Positions 42,994 to 52,230 of a stretch of 64,000 nt of DNA are shown in pieces. The translations under genes and the position numbers were made by a program. The first letter of the stretch is position 1; each line of letters begins with the position of its first letter. Source of the stretch: Fluviicola taffensis DSM 16823 (lineage in GTDB: Bacteria; Bacteroidota; Bacteroidia; Flavobacteriales_D; Crocinitomicaceae); contig NC_015321.1 of assembly GCF_000194605.1 (NCBI RefSeq), positions 3,224,001 through 3,288,000 on the forward strand, given 5' to 3'. The notes beneath the pieces were generated by a model. The model worked only from the letters and a program-made list of their open reading frames with translations. It searched no databases and was not told the origin of the DNA.

Positions 42994-43688
42994 TTCTGAT
43001 TACGGGAGCAACTGGGGGATTAGGATCGGCAATGGTGAAGTATTTTGAAAAGCAAGATGTCAAATTGGCTTTGCATACTTTTCAACAAGATCCGTTTGAC
43101 GTAAGGTGTGAACACGCTTGGTTTAAAGCTGATTTGAGAGATCAAAATCAAGTTAAAAACTTAATTGCAAGTATTTTAGCAAATTTCGGAAGAGTAGATG
43201 TATTAATCAATAATGCAGGGATTTCAAAAAATGGAATGAGTTGGAAACTTTCTTCCGCAGACTTTAATGAGGTAATTTCAGTCAATCTAACTGCCCCTTT
43301 TTTGTTGTCTCAAGGGTTTATTCCAAGTATGCGCGAACATAATTTTGGACGAATCATCAATATATCTTCTGTTGTTGCTCAAACAGGAGTTCCTGGAACA
43401 GTCGCTTATGCTGCAAGTAAAGCCGGAATATTGGGAATGACTAAAACAATTGCGAAAGAATTGGCAAGTTTTTCAATCACTTGTAACGCGTTAGCACTTG
43501 GGTATTTTGATCAAGGAATGATTACAGAAGTTTCACCAGAAATGCAGGAACAAATTATCAATCAGATTCCTAAAAGAAAGTTGGGAGGAGTTGAAACGAT
43601 ATTAAATACGATTGATTGGTTGCTGAAAGATGAATCTGACTATGTGACTGGTCAAACGATTTCTTTGAATGGAGGTTTGTATACCTAG
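42978..43688 (+). CDS. Short-chain dehydrogenase/reductase (FabG-like)
   Basis: 236 residues: NAD(P)-binding TGATGGLG (about 9-16), NNAG (about 73-76), catalytic Ser in INISSVV, and YAASK (Tyr-X3-Lys). The C-terminal YVTGQTISLNGGLYT is like 3-oxoacyl-ACP reductases (FabG). In this cluster it may reduce a polysaccharide or lipid-linked precursor rather than act in fatty-acid synthesis. Overlaps the FemAB-like gene by 16 bases. Confidence 0.88.
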   Translation: MDKKVILITGATGGLGSAMVKYFEKQDVKLALHTFQQDPFDVRCEHAWFKADLRDQNQVKNLIASILANFGRVDVLINNAGISKNGMSWKLSSADFNEVISVNLTAPFLLSQGFIPSMREHNFGRIINISSVVAQTGVPGTVAYAASKAGILGMTKTIAKELASFSITCNALALGYFDQGMITEVSPEMQEQIINQIPKRKLGGVETILNTIDWLLKDESDYVTGQTISLNGGLYT

Positions 43689-43736
43689 TTAATTCACTTA
43701 AATTTGTATTGAAAAAAATAATGAATCACTCAATCT

Positions 43737-45611
43737 ATGTTTCCTAAGAAGAATATTCCGCGTTGGATCATCATATTAATCGATTTATTTATTTCGGCTG
43801 TTTCTTTATTGATTGCTTATTTGATTCGTTTTGATATCAAGGCAAATGCTTCTAAATGGAAATCAGAACTTGAGATTGTTGAATACTCAATCATTGTTTT
43901 CTTCTTAGTCAGACTTATTGTCTTTTTATCTTTCGGAATTCAAAAAGGAATTGTTCGACATACTTCCACTTCTGATTTTAAACGACTTTTTTTAGCAACG
44001 ACAACCTCTTCATTTATTTTTATCTTATTGGGTTTTGTTCGGTTTTATTGGTTCGATCACTATTACCTTTTCCCTATATCTATTTTAATTATTGAATATG
44101 TTTTTTGCTTTTTCTTCCTTTCTGTTTCTCGATTTGTAGTCAAGCTTTTATACATGGAATCTGTAAAATCAACAACTGAACAGCAATTTGTTTTAATCTA
44201 TGGCGCTGGAATTTCAGGATTAATCGCCAAAAGAATGATTGAAAAAGATGTACGCATTCATTTGAAAGTTTTTGGCTTTATAGATGATAACAAACGAATT
44301 TCAGGAAATAGGATAGAGGGCGTAGAGGTTTTTCATACTTCCAAATTGGACGAAATTTTACTAAAGAATAAGATTCATCAGGTGATTATTGCTATTCAGA
44401 ACCTAGAGCCTGAAAGAAGAAATTGGATCATTGAAACTGGACTGAATGCAGGTGTAGAAGTAAAAAAAGTACCGAGTCCGAAAAGTTGGATTAACGGATC
44501 TTTTACTTCCAAGCAAATTTCGCAAGTAAATATCGAAGATTTATTGGGAAGAACACCGATTATTCTCAATCAAGATAAACTGGCTGAATCGCTTGAAAAT
44601 CAAGTCGTATTGATTACGGGCGCAGCTGGTTCGATTGGATCGGGAATTGTGCGACAAGTACTTGAATTTAAACCTAAATTGGTTGTCTTATTAGATCAAG
44701 CGGAATCAGCATTGTATGATTTGGAGTTTGAGTTAAAACAATTGAAAGGCATTTCTCCGTTTGAAGTGGTTGTTGGAGATATTTGCAACGAAGAACGCAT
44801 GAATTGCTTGTTTGAAACCTTCAAACCTTCATGGGTTTTCCATGCGGCTGCATATAAACATGTTCCGATGATGGAGCTAAATCCTTCTGAAGCAGTTCGA
44901 AATAATGTGAAAGGAACCAAAATTTTGGTCGATTTATCGAATTCGAAACAGGTGCATAAATTTGTAATGATTTCGACTGATAAAGCCGTAAATCCTACAA
45001 ATGTAATGGGAGCAAGTAAGCGTATTGCTGAAATTATTGCCCAAGCAGCAAATAAAGGTCAAACACAATTTATCACCACACGATTTGGAAATGTACTTGG
45101 TTCAAACGGATCAGTTATTCCATTGTTTAAAAGACAAATCGAACAAGGCGGACCAATAACGGTAACTGATGAACGAATTACCCGCTATTTCATGACTATT
45201 CCAGAAGCTTGTCAGCTTGTTTTGGAAGCTGGAGTGATGGGCAGTGGCGGTGAAATTTTCGTTTTTGACATGGGGAAATCAGTTCGCATAGTTGATTTAG
45301 CAAAAAAAATGATTCTATTATCTGGATTAGAACTTGGGAAGGATATTGAGATTAGGTATTCTGGACTTCGACCAGGTGAAAAGCTTTATGAAGAATTATT
45401 GAATGATGAGGAGAATGTTCAAGAAACACATCATCCGAAAATATTGATTGCTACCGAGCGTGGTTTAGACGATCAGATTATGACTGAAATTCATCTGTTG
45501 CTAGATGCAATTGGAGAAAAAGATAATCTGACTCTTGTGAAGCAGATGAAAGTGATTGTACCAGAATTTCTCTCAAACAATTCGGAGTACAGTGTTTTAG
45601 ATAAAAAATAA
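43737..45611 (+). CDS. CapD/WbpM/PglF-type membrane NDP-sugar epimerase or 4,6-dehydratase
   Basis: 624 residues: four membrane helices (about 10-125), a first Rossmann-like domain (VLIYGAGISGLIAK; about 145-260) and the catalytic SDR domain from about 285 with ITGAAGSIGSG. The active-site segment is ISTDKAVNPTNVMGASKRIAE, where the usual YxxxK Tyr is replaced by Met with TDK ahead, as in the long dehydratases of this family. It makes a 4-keto-6-deoxy sugar nucleotide for capsule, O-antigen or glycan. First gene after a 48-base gap, 3 bases before the thioesterase. Confidence 0.92.
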   Translation: MFPKKNIPRWIIILIDLFISAVSLLIAYLIRFDIKANASKWKSELEIVEYSIIVFFLVRLIVFLSFGIQKGIVRHTSTSDFKRLFLATTTSSFIFILLGFVRFYWFDHYYLFPISILIIEYVFCFFFLSVSRFVVKLLYMESVKSTTEQQFVLIYGAGISGLIAKRMIEKDVRIHLKVFGFIDDNKRISGNRIEGVEVFHTSKLDEILLKNKIHQVIIAIQNLEPERRNWIIETGLNAGVEVKKVPSPKSWINGSFTSKQISQVNIEDLLGRTPIILNQDKLAESLENQVVLITGAAGSIGSGIVRQVLEFKPKLVVLLDQAESALYDLEFELKQLKGISPFEVVVGDICNEERMNCLFETFKPSWVFHAAAYKHVPMMELNPSEAVRNNVKGTKILVDLSNSKQVHKFVMISTDKAVNPTNVMGASKRIAEIIAQAANKGQTQFITTRFGNVLGSNGSVIPLFKRQIEQGGPITVTDERITRYFMTIPEACQLVLEAGVMGSGGEIFVFDMGKSVRIVDLAKKMILLSGLELGKDIEIRYSGLRPGEKLYEELLNDEENVQETHHPKILIATERGLDDQIMTEIHLLLDAIGEKDNLTLVKQMKVIVPEFLSNNSEYSVLDKK

Positions 45612-45614
45612 GTC

Positions 45615-46022
45615 ATGTTAGATTCGTACAAACTACAAGTCCGTTTTTCTGATTGCGATATGATGCAGCACGTGAATAATGCGGTTTATCTCAACTATTT
45701 CGAGGAAGCTCGGATTCACTATTTTCGCCAAATGCTAGGTGTGGAATGGGATTGGAAAAAAACAGGAGTAATCCTCCGAAAAAATGAATTGGAATATTTG
45801 AAACCAGTTTTTTTGCATGAGCCTGTAGAAATTTTTGTTTATTTAAAGCACATTGGCGAGAAAAGCTTTACTTTATCCTATGAAGTGAAGGTTTTGAATG
45901 AAGTAAAAACAACAGGTAGCTCTGTTTTGGTGTGCTACGATAGTGTGAATAAAATCTCCATTCCAATTCCTAAAAGAATGAAAGATGCTTTAGGGAAACT
46001 TTCTCTGAAGTTGGAACAATAA
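45615..46022 (+). CDS. Hotdog-fold acyl-CoA thioesterase (YbgC/4HBT family)
   Basis: 135 residues; the hotdog signature is YKLQVRFSDCDMMQHVNNAVYLNYFEEARIHYF, with the active-site Asp in SDCD and HVNN. Cleaves acyl-CoA or 4-hydroxybenzoyl-CoA type thioesters. It follows the CapD-type gene by 3 bases, though the link to that pathway is not clear. A heptad repeat array follows. Confidence 0.9.
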   Translation: MLDSYKLQVRFSDCDMMQHVNNAVYLNYFEEARIHYFRQMLGVEWDWKKTGVILRKNELEYLKPVFLHEPVEIFVYLKHIGEKSFTLSYEVKVLNEVKTTGSSVLVCYDSVNKISIPIPKRMKDALGKLSLKLEQ

Positions 46023-46035
46023 TTGATTATTAACA

Positions 46036-46105
46036 AGACGATAGACTCAAGACAGAAGACATAAGACTTGTCTCTGGTCTTTAGTCTCTAGTCTTTAGTC
46101 TAAAA
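46036..46105. repeat. Intergenic heptad array, AGAC/GTCT type, with inverted second half
   Basis: Five AGACNNN heptads (AGACGAT, AGACTCA, AGACAGA, AGACATA, AGACTTG) run straight into five TCTNNNN heptads (TCTCTGG, TCTTTAG, TCTCTAG, TCTTTAG, TCTAAAA), with exact period 7. The end abuts the ATG at 46109. Confidence 0.9.
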
Positions 46106-46108
46106 TAT

Positions 46109-47452
46109 ATGAAATTTCTAGTAGCTATTTTTTGCTTGTTTTCGTTGGCAGCTTCAGCTCAACCCAATTTTGGAATTGCGAGAAAGGATTCACTTCCATG
46201 TTATCAAAAATCAATTGATCGATCAAAAGCCCGATATACGGAATGGGAATGTGGTAAAATTGCTGGAGTAGTTGATTGTAACCAGAAATTGGAAATGGGT
46301 TCTGATGGAAAGCGCGTGGTTACGAGTTCTCAAAAGATGCCTTATTCAGGTATGTGTGAAACATGTCACATGAATGGAATTCTAGAACGTAGAGTAACTT
46401 TTGTTGATGGATTTGCAAATGGAGTAGATACAACGTATTACAAGTCAGGATGTATCATGGTGATTCGTTCTCATGTACAAGGTGTTGAAGATGGGAAATG
46501 GACATATTACAACGATTCGACTCAAATTCCAGCTTGGCAAAAAACGTATGTTTTGGGTCAATTTGAAGGGCCTCAATTAACTTATAATTCCAAAGGAGAT
46601 ACTGCAAAATTAGAGAACTTTTCTGCAGGAGTATTAAACGGATTAAAGGTCACTTACGATTCAAAAGGAGGGAAAGTGAGCCAGATGACTTATGTAAAAG
46701 GAGTTTTAAATGGTCCGTTTTTATTGTACAATAGAAAAGGCGAAATTATTGAAGAGTTGACCTACAAAGAAGGTAAAAAACACGGTGTTTTTCATTATTA
46801 CTACGATGATGGAAAATTGTTGCGTACTGAAAACTGGGACATGGACTCAAGAAATGGTGAGTTTAAAACACTCTATCACGATGGGAAAGTCCAAACGGTA
46901 GAAAATTACAAGAAGGTGACACCGAAGTCTACTCAATACATGACAGCAGATTTGTATTCATGTCCTTCAAAAGAAGTCGCTACGGCACTTGGTCAGATGT
47001 TTTATGATAAAAAAACGAAGGCTCAAGTAATGGATAGTTTAAATAAAACATCTACAATTATTGCTACTGCTGTTAGGGGCGAATCTGTAGATGATAATCC
47101 TATTTTGAAAGGGAAGAAGTTTGGAAAAGGCGTAAATCAGCCATTTAAATATGAAAAAAGCTATTACATCGTTATTGTAAGTGAACTAAATATTCTTGCA
47201 AAAAAGGAATTGAGAGAAGGAATGTTTGAAGAATACTTCCCAGATGGAAAAGTGAAAAGTCGTGCGATATACAAGAAAGATGTGTTGGTTGAAGAGCATG
47301 TTTTTGATGAACAAGGAAGAGAAATAAGAACTTTCGGAGGAAATTCAACTCCAGGAAAAGAAGACGATGCAATGCCTACTACAAAGAAGAAGAAAGAGAA
47401 AAAGAAAAAAGAACCGAAACCTGAAGAAACAAAACCGAAGGAGGGAGAATGA
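46109..47452 (+). CDS. Secreted YwqK/MORN-repeat protein with Lys-rich tail
   Basis: 447 residues, signal peptide (about 1-17). Many ~24-residue MORN-variant repeats of the form YNSKGDTAKLENFSAGVLNG and GEIIEELTYKEGKKHGVFHYY, built of paired strands (about 75-285 and 365-400). The last 25 residues are almost only Lys, Glu and Pro. Databases label such proteins YwqK-type antitoxins, but the family mostly holds repeat proteins at the envelope and no toxin gene is next to it. Function unknown. Confidence 0.82.
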   Translation: MKFLVAIFCLFSLAASAQPNFGIARKDSLPCYQKSIDRSKARYTEWECGKIAGVVDCNQKLEMGSDGKRVVTSSQKMPYSGMCETCHMNGILERRVTFVDGFANGVDTTYYKSGCIMVIRSHVQGVEDGKWTYYNDSTQIPAWQKTYVLGQFEGPQLTYNSKGDTAKLENFSAGVLNGLKVTYDSKGGKVSQMTYVKGVLNGPFLLYNRKGEIIEELTYKEGKKHGVFHYYYDDGKLLRTENWDMDSRNGEFKTLYHDGKVQTVENYKKVTPKSTQYMTADLYSCPSKEVATALGQMFYDKKTKAQVMDSLNKTSTIIATAVRGESVDDNPILKGKKFGKGVNQPFKYEKSYYIVIVSELNILAKKELREGMFEEYFPDGKVKSRAIYKKDVLVEEHVFDEQGREIRTFGGNSTPGKEDDAMPTTKKKKEKKKKEPKPEETKPKEGE

Positions 47453-47453
47453 T

Positions 47454-47600
47454 TAGAATTACGAATTACGAATTACGAATTACGAATTACGAATTACGAA
47501 TTACGAATGATTGAACTATTAAACCCTTTGAACTTTTTGAATATTTTTTAATTAGGAATTAGGAATTAGGAATTAGGAATTAGGAATTAGGAATTAGGAA
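47454..47600. repeat. Two tandem heptanucleotide arrays (AATTACG x7 and AATTAGG x7) around a TTGAA-type middle
   Basis: AATTACG is repeated exactly seven times (47457-47505) and AATTAGG seven times (47550-47598). The bases between them contain TTGAACT, TTTGAACT and TTTTGAAT words like those at 62884-62979. The right array provides the stop codon of lpxH (TAA at 47596-47594 on the minus strand). Exact short repeats of this kind are expected to change copy number. Confidence 0.97.
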
Positions 47601-48364
47601 TTCCATTCCAACAATTTTGTCTCAAACCCATCAAATACCGCATAGGTATTGTAATTAATCCATTCACCTAAATTGATGTAAACAGCTCGCTCATTAATCT
47701 GAATCGTCATGGGAAGATGACGGTGACCAAAAATGTAATAATCTTGTGGTGCTTTCAGTTCTTCTTCTTTGCAATATTGAACCAGCCATTCATTTTCTTC
47801 GCCTAAAAATGTACTATCAGAATCACCTGTTGCAATTCTACTTTTTCGCGAAAAATAATTGGCAAGACCAATTCCAAAGTTAGGATGAAGGCGTGCAAAC
47901 ATCCATTGAGACCATCTTGCTGCAAAAACCTTCTTTATAAACTTGTATCCACAATCTCCAGGGCCTAAACCATCTCCATGTCCAATAATGATTTTTTTGT
48001 CGTTAAATACCCTTGAAATGGGCTCACGAAAGATTTTCACACCTAGTTCCTTTTCGAAATAGTCAAACATCCACATATCGTGGTTGCCTGTAAAGAAATA
48101 AACTGGAATTCCCGAATCAACTAATTGGGCAATTTTTCCCTGAATACGCACAAAACCTTTTGGGATCGCATGCTTGTATTCAAACCAGAAATCGAAGATA
48201 TCGCCAACAAGATAGATTTCAAATGCATCTTGCTCAATGTAATTCAACCAATCAATGATTCGTTTCTCACGTTCCAAGCTTGTTTTTCCAACTGGAACTC
48301 CCAAATGGAAGTCCGAGGCAAAATAAATTTTCTTTCCTGTTGGAATTTCCATCTTAGAATCCAA
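47594..48364 (-). CDS. lpxH: UDP-2,3-diacylglucosamine diphosphatase LpxH
   Basis: 256 residues; the calcineurin-type phosphoesterase motifs are in order: ASDFHLG, GDIFDFWFEY, GNHDMW, GHGDGLGP and FGHRHLP. It releases UMP from UDP-2,3-diacylglucosamine to give lipid X in lipid A synthesis at the inner membrane. It overlaps the upstream TlpA gene by 11 bases. Its stop codon falls in a heptad repeat, so repeat changes could alter the last residues. Confidence 0.94.
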   Translation of the reverse strand: MDSKMEIPTGKKIYFASDFHLGVPVGKTSLEREKRIIDWLNYIEQDAFEIYLVGDIFDFWFEYKHAIPKGFVRIQGKIAQLVDSGIPVYFFTGNHDMWMFDYFEKELGVKIFREPISRVFNDKKIIIGHGDGLGPGDCGYKFIKKVFAARWSQWMFARLHPNFGIGLANYFSRKSRIATGDSDSTFLGEENEWLVQYCKEEELKAPQDYYIFGHRHLPMTIQINERAVYINLGEWINYNTYAVFDGFETKLLEWNS

Positions 48365-49460
48365 AGATGGTTTTAAGAGCTTGTTCTAATTCAACACCTC
48401 TTAATTTTGTGTCAATGACATTTCCATTTTTATCAATCAAAACGGTAAATGGAATAGAAGAAACTTGATACGCTTTAGCCACTTCATTCGACCAATATTT
48501 TAAATCAGAAACATGGTTTGGCCAAATCAATCCGTCTTTTTCAATGGCAGCAAGCCAAGGAGCCTTGTCTTTATCCAGAGAAACACTCATTACTGTAAAT
48601 CCAGCGTCTTTGTATTTTTTGTACAAAGCAACCACATTTGGGTTTTCTTTTCTACAAGGTCCACACCATGAAGCCCAAAAATCAAGTAAAACAACTTTTC
48701 CTTTTAAATCAGACAATGATATTGGTTTTCCATTGACATCATTTTGAGTGAAATCGGGTGCTGGTTTTCCAGAAGCTAAAAAGTTTTGTTTGTCTTTTTG
48801 CGCTTTCAATTGCTCTAAGCTTGTTTTTGCATTTTGAACACTTGGCGAAGTCGGAAAAGAAGTTAGTAATTGACCAACAACAGCTTCATAAATACTTAAT
48901 TCTTTATCTGGATCTAAGGTTGCAACAACAGGTAAAAGTGCTGCTGAATTGGCATTTTCAGCGATAAATTTTTGACGATATGAAGTGAACTTGAAATATT
49001 CCGCTTGGTAATACTTGTTGATGGCGTCTTGGTTTTCAGGAGTCGTTTTCATGGCGTTCATTGCAGAATCTTTCTTCTGATTGAAATACTGCATTTGACC
49101 AACAAACTGGTTTAAAGCGACACTTTCATCTGAACCTGTAATGGTATGAAATGCATTGATATTATTTCCATCAGCATTGATTCTAAGTGAAGAACCTTCC
49201 TTTAGAATAATATTGATATGTTGTTGCCCCAACCGCAATACATAATAATCAGAGACAGGAACTGTACCTTTTAAAGTGTAATTTCCTTTCTTGTCCAATT
49301 TCCCTTTCACATAATCCACATAATGCGATCCGTAGAATTGAGAAATTTTAATGCTGTCTCCATTTGTGTTGAAGATGTTTCCACTCACTTCGACATTTGC
49401 AGGGTTTTGCCCGAAAGCAATACTTGATAATAGTGTTAAAAAAAGAATGAGTTGTTTCAT
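48354..49460 (-). CDS. TlpA-type thioredoxin with DUF4369 domain, periplasmic
   Basis: 368 residues from the ATG at 49460 (signal peptide MKQLILFLTLLSSIAFGQ; an upstream ATG at 49472 is possible). N-terminal DUF4369 (about 22-125), a helical middle, and a C-terminal thioredoxin domain (about 230-368) with the redox site WASWCGPCRKENP. It should reduce or isomerise periplasmic disulfides, for instance in cytochrome c maturation. A paralogue with the same architecture lies at 49592-50767. Confidence 0.92.
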   Translation of the reverse strand: MKQLILFLTLLSSIAFGQNPANVEVSGNIFNTNGDSIKISQFYGSHYVDYVKGKLDKKGNYTLKGTVPVSDYYVLRLGQQHINIILKEGSSLRINADGNNINAFHTITGSDESVALNQFVGQMQYFNQKKDSAMNAMKTTPENQDAINKYYQAEYFKFTSYRQKFIAENANSAALLPVVATLDPDKELSIYEAVVGQLLTSFPTSPSVQNAKTSLEQLKAQKDKQNFLASGKPAPDFTQNDVNGKPISLSDLKGKVVLLDFWASWCGPCRKENPNVVALYKKYKDAGFTVMSVSLDKDKAPWLAAIEKDGLIWPNHVSDLKYWSNEVAKAYQVSSIPFTVLIDKNGNVIDTKLRGVELEQALKTIFGF

Positions 49461-49591
49461 AATTATGTTCATTTTAACTTGTTATTGTATCTGTTTCCAA
49501 AGCTGCAATAAGGTTTTGTTTATTGAAAGCGATTTTTGTTTTATGACTGCACTAAAACTAGTCTGTCATGAATCAAAAGCTTCGCTTTCTT

Positions 49592-50767
49592 TTATTTTTT
49601 TGCTAGTTGTTCTATCAATTTTTGTTCCAAAGCTGGGCCTCTTAATCCAACTCCAACAATATTACCTTCTCTATTCAATAAAACGGTATGAGGAATTCCT
49701 TGAATCCCGTAAGCTTGAACAAGTGGAGTTTGCCATCCCATTAAGTCAGAAACATGATTTGACCAAAACAAACCATCTTTATCGATAGCAGATTTCCATG
49801 CCGCTGGATCTTGATCTAAAGAAACAGAATAGATTTCAAAACCTTGTCCGCGATACTTTTTGTAGAGGCGAACTACATTTGGATTTTCTTTTCTACAAGG
49901 TGCGCACCAAGAAGCCCAAAAATCAATCAATACTACTTTTCCTTTTAAATTGGATAAGCGCAATTCTGATCCAGTTGGATTTTTAAGTGCAATTTCAGGA
50001 GCAGTCACTGTACCTGAGCTGTATTGAATATAACTTTGGTATTGAGCGTCAATTGCTGCTACTTGCTGTGCTAAAAGACCTGTCATTGGGGATTCAGGAT
50101 AATTGCGTTGAAAAGCCGTTTCTACTTTTCTCAAAGCATCTAAATTTTTCGGATCCCAATCTGCAAAACCACTTTCTGGTGAAGGCATAATTAAGTTTAC
50201 CAAAATCAGATTTACGGGATTTTTCGGATCTTTATTGATTTGAGTCTTCGAGAAGTTGACAATCGGTTTTTTCAATTGAGCAAACATTGCTAATTGCTTG
50301 GTTTGATCTTTAATAGTTGGCATAATCTCCATTTGCTTTTTCGCAAAATCGCTGAAAAGTGCCATGTATTTAGTCAAAGGTTTTGCCCATTGCGTTCCAG
50401 AAAAAACAGGTTCAATGGCAAAATTGTCTTTTGTAGCCTGCAATCCAATTTGGTCATTGATATCTATCGGAATAACAACAGCATTTTTTCCACTTTCACC
50501 CAAAGACAAGGAATAAATTCCCATTCCCGGAATATTCCCATCCAATTCAAAGTTTCCTGATCCATCGGTCATTGTTTCTGCAACATCAATAACTCCTTCT
50601 TGAGATTGAGCTTGAATTTTTAGTTTTTCATTTGCAGCTCCTTTTATTTGACCTTCGATGTGAAAGTTGTTGACTAATCCAGTTTCCTCGTTGATATTAT
50701 CATCTCCACAAGCTGAAACAAGGAATAATCCTGAAAAAAGAGCAATTAAAAAGGGATATCGAATCAT
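49592..50767 (-). CDS. TlpA-type thioredoxin lipoprotein with DUF4369 domain
   Basis: 391 residues; lipoprotein signal FSGLFLVSAC (Cys about 20). DUF4369 (about 35-130), helical middle, thioredoxin domain (about 255-391) with WASWCAPCRKENP. Alike in layout to the neighbour at 48354 but lipid-anchored and with CAPC instead of CGPC; a likely tandem duplication. It overlaps gatB by one base. Confidence 0.93.
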   Translation of the reverse strand: MIRYPFLIALFSGLFLVSACGDDNINEETGLVNNFHIEGQIKGAANEKLKIQAQSQEGVIDVAETMTDGSGNFELDGNIPGMGIYSLSLGESGKNAVVIPIDINDQIGLQATKDNFAIEPVFSGTQWAKPLTKYMALFSDFAKKQMEIMPTIKDQTKQLAMFAQLKKPIVNFSKTQINKDPKNPVNLILVNLIMPSPESGFADWDPKNLDALRKVETAFQRNYPESPMTGLLAQQVAAIDAQYQSYIQYSSGTVTAPEIALKNPTGSELRLSNLKGKVVLIDFWASWCAPCRKENPNVVRLYKKYRGQGFEIYSVSLDQDPAAWKSAIDKDGLFWSNHVSDLMGWQTPLVQAYGIQGIPHTVLLNREGNIVGVGLRGPALEQKLIEQLAKK

Positions 50768-52227
50768 TAATTTTTTTGAATTAATTCGCGCAATAGCGCA
50801 TTTGTAGTTTTTGGATCAGCCTTTCCTCCAGAAGCTTTCATGATTTGTCCCATGAAAAATCCAGTTAATTGATTTTCTCCAGCTTTAAAACGAGAAAACT
50901 CGCTCGGATGTTGCTCGAAAACGCTCAAAATAACTTCTTTTAACGAATCAGTATTGGATTCCTGAATGATATTTAATGAGATAGCCAACTCTTCTAAGTT
51001 CGAATCTGGTTTTTCAATCAATGCAGGGAATAGCTTTTGAGCAGCTGCAGAATTGGAAACTTTTCCACTTTCAATTAAGTTGATAATTCCAGCAATTTGT
51101 TTTGCTGAAATTGGCAAATCTTCTATTTCTAAACCATTTTGATTGAGGTAAGATTTGACTTCGCCCATGATCCAGTTTGCCGCCGATTTGTAGTTTTTTG
51201 TGTTTGAAATAACTTCTTCAAAGAACAAGGCAATGGATTTAGAGTCGGTCAAAATTCCCGCATCATAATCAGAAAGCTTTAAATCTTGCGTATATTTCGC
51301 ATGCAATTCTCTTGGAAGAGCTGGCATTTTCGATTTTACCTGATTCACATATATTGCATCTACAACAATTGGTTGTAAATCAGGCTCAGGAAAGTAGCGG
51401 TAATCATTTGCAGCTTCTTTGCTACGCATAGAAATTGTAATTCCCTTCAATGCATCAAAACTGCGTGTTTCTTGTGAAATGGTTTCTCCTTTTTCAACTG
51501 CAGCAATCTGACGATCAACCTCAAATTCAATCGCACGTTGTACATTACGAATAGAATTCATGTTTTTTACTTCGACCTTCGTACCGAATTCTGGTGCGCC
51601 TTTCAATCGAACAGATACATTGGCGTCACAGCGTAAAGAACCTTCTTCCATGTTTCCATCACAAATATCCAAGTAACGAACCAAACGGCGAACTTCCGTC
51701 AAATAGCTATAAGCTTCTTGACTAGAGCGAATCTCAGGTTCTGAAACGATTTCCAAAAGGGGAGTTCCAGCGCGATTCAAATCTACCAAAGTATCGTACA
51801 AATCAACATCGTGAATTGATTTTCCAGCATCTTCTTCCATGTGAATGCGTGTTAAACCAATTGTTTTTTCTTGATTGTCCTCTGTTTTGATTACAATTGA
51901 TCCTCCTGTACAAATTGGAGTAGTGTCTTGCGTAATCTGATATCCTTTCGGAAGATCGGGGTAGAAATAATTTTTCCGAGCAAAATGCTGGTGCTCCGCA
52001 ATCGTACAACCCAAAGCCAAACCTAGCTTTACTGCATATTCGATTGTTTTTTTGTTCATCACAGGCAATGTTCCTGGATGTCCCAAAGTAATCACACTCA
52101 CATTCGTATTTGGCGCAGCGCCATATTCATTAATATCCGAAGAATATGCTTTGGTTTTGGTCAGCAACTGAGCGTGAACCTCTAATCCAATAACAACTTC
52201 GTATTTATCTCTTATTTCTGTATCCAT
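50767..52227 (-). CDS. gatB: Aspartyl/glutamyl-tRNA amidotransferase subunit B
   Basis: 486 residues, normal length. The kinase-like domain starts YEVVIGLEVHAQLLTKTKAYS and includes ARKNYFYPDLPKGYQITQ and EEGSLRCDANVSVR; the tRNA-binding GatB/YqeY tail covers about 330-480 (MGEVKSYLN..., FFMGQIMKASGGKADPK). With GatA and GatC it converts Glu-tRNA(Gln) or Asp-tRNA(Asn) to the amide. A heptad repeat array starts 4-5 bases upstream of the ATG. Confidence 0.97.
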   Translation of the reverse strand: MDTEIRDKYEVVIGLEVHAQLLTKTKAYSSDINEYGAAPNTNVSVITLGHPGTLPVMNKKTIEYAVKLGLALGCTIAEHQHFARKNYFYPDLPKGYQITQDTTPICTGGSIVIKTEDNQEKTIGLTRIHMEEDAGKSIHDVDLYDTLVDLNRAGTPLLEIVSEPEIRSSQEAYSYLTEVRRLVRYLDICDGNMEEGSLRCDANVSVRLKGAPEFGTKVEVKNMNSIRNVQRAIEFEVDRQIAAVEKGETISQETRSFDALKGITISMRSKEAANDYRYFPEPDLQPIVVDAIYVNQVKSKMPALPRELHAKYTQDLKLSDYDAGILTDSKSIALFFEEVISNTKNYKSAANWIMGEVKSYLNQNGLEIEDLPISAKQIAGIINLIESGKVSNSAAAQKLFPALIEKPDSNLEELAISLNIIQESNTDSLKEVILSVFEQHPSEFSRFKAGENQLTGFFMGQIMKASGGKADPKTTNALLRELIQKN

Positions 52228-52230
52228 TTT

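Noticed and set aside
46109-47452. Antitoxin of a toxin-antitoxin pair (YwqK label)
   Set aside because: It is a long secreted MORN-repeat protein with no adjacent toxin-like gene; the label is a family name only.
47454-47600. Possible CRISPR array
   Set aside because: The units are 7 bases long, contiguous and without spacers; no cas gene is near.
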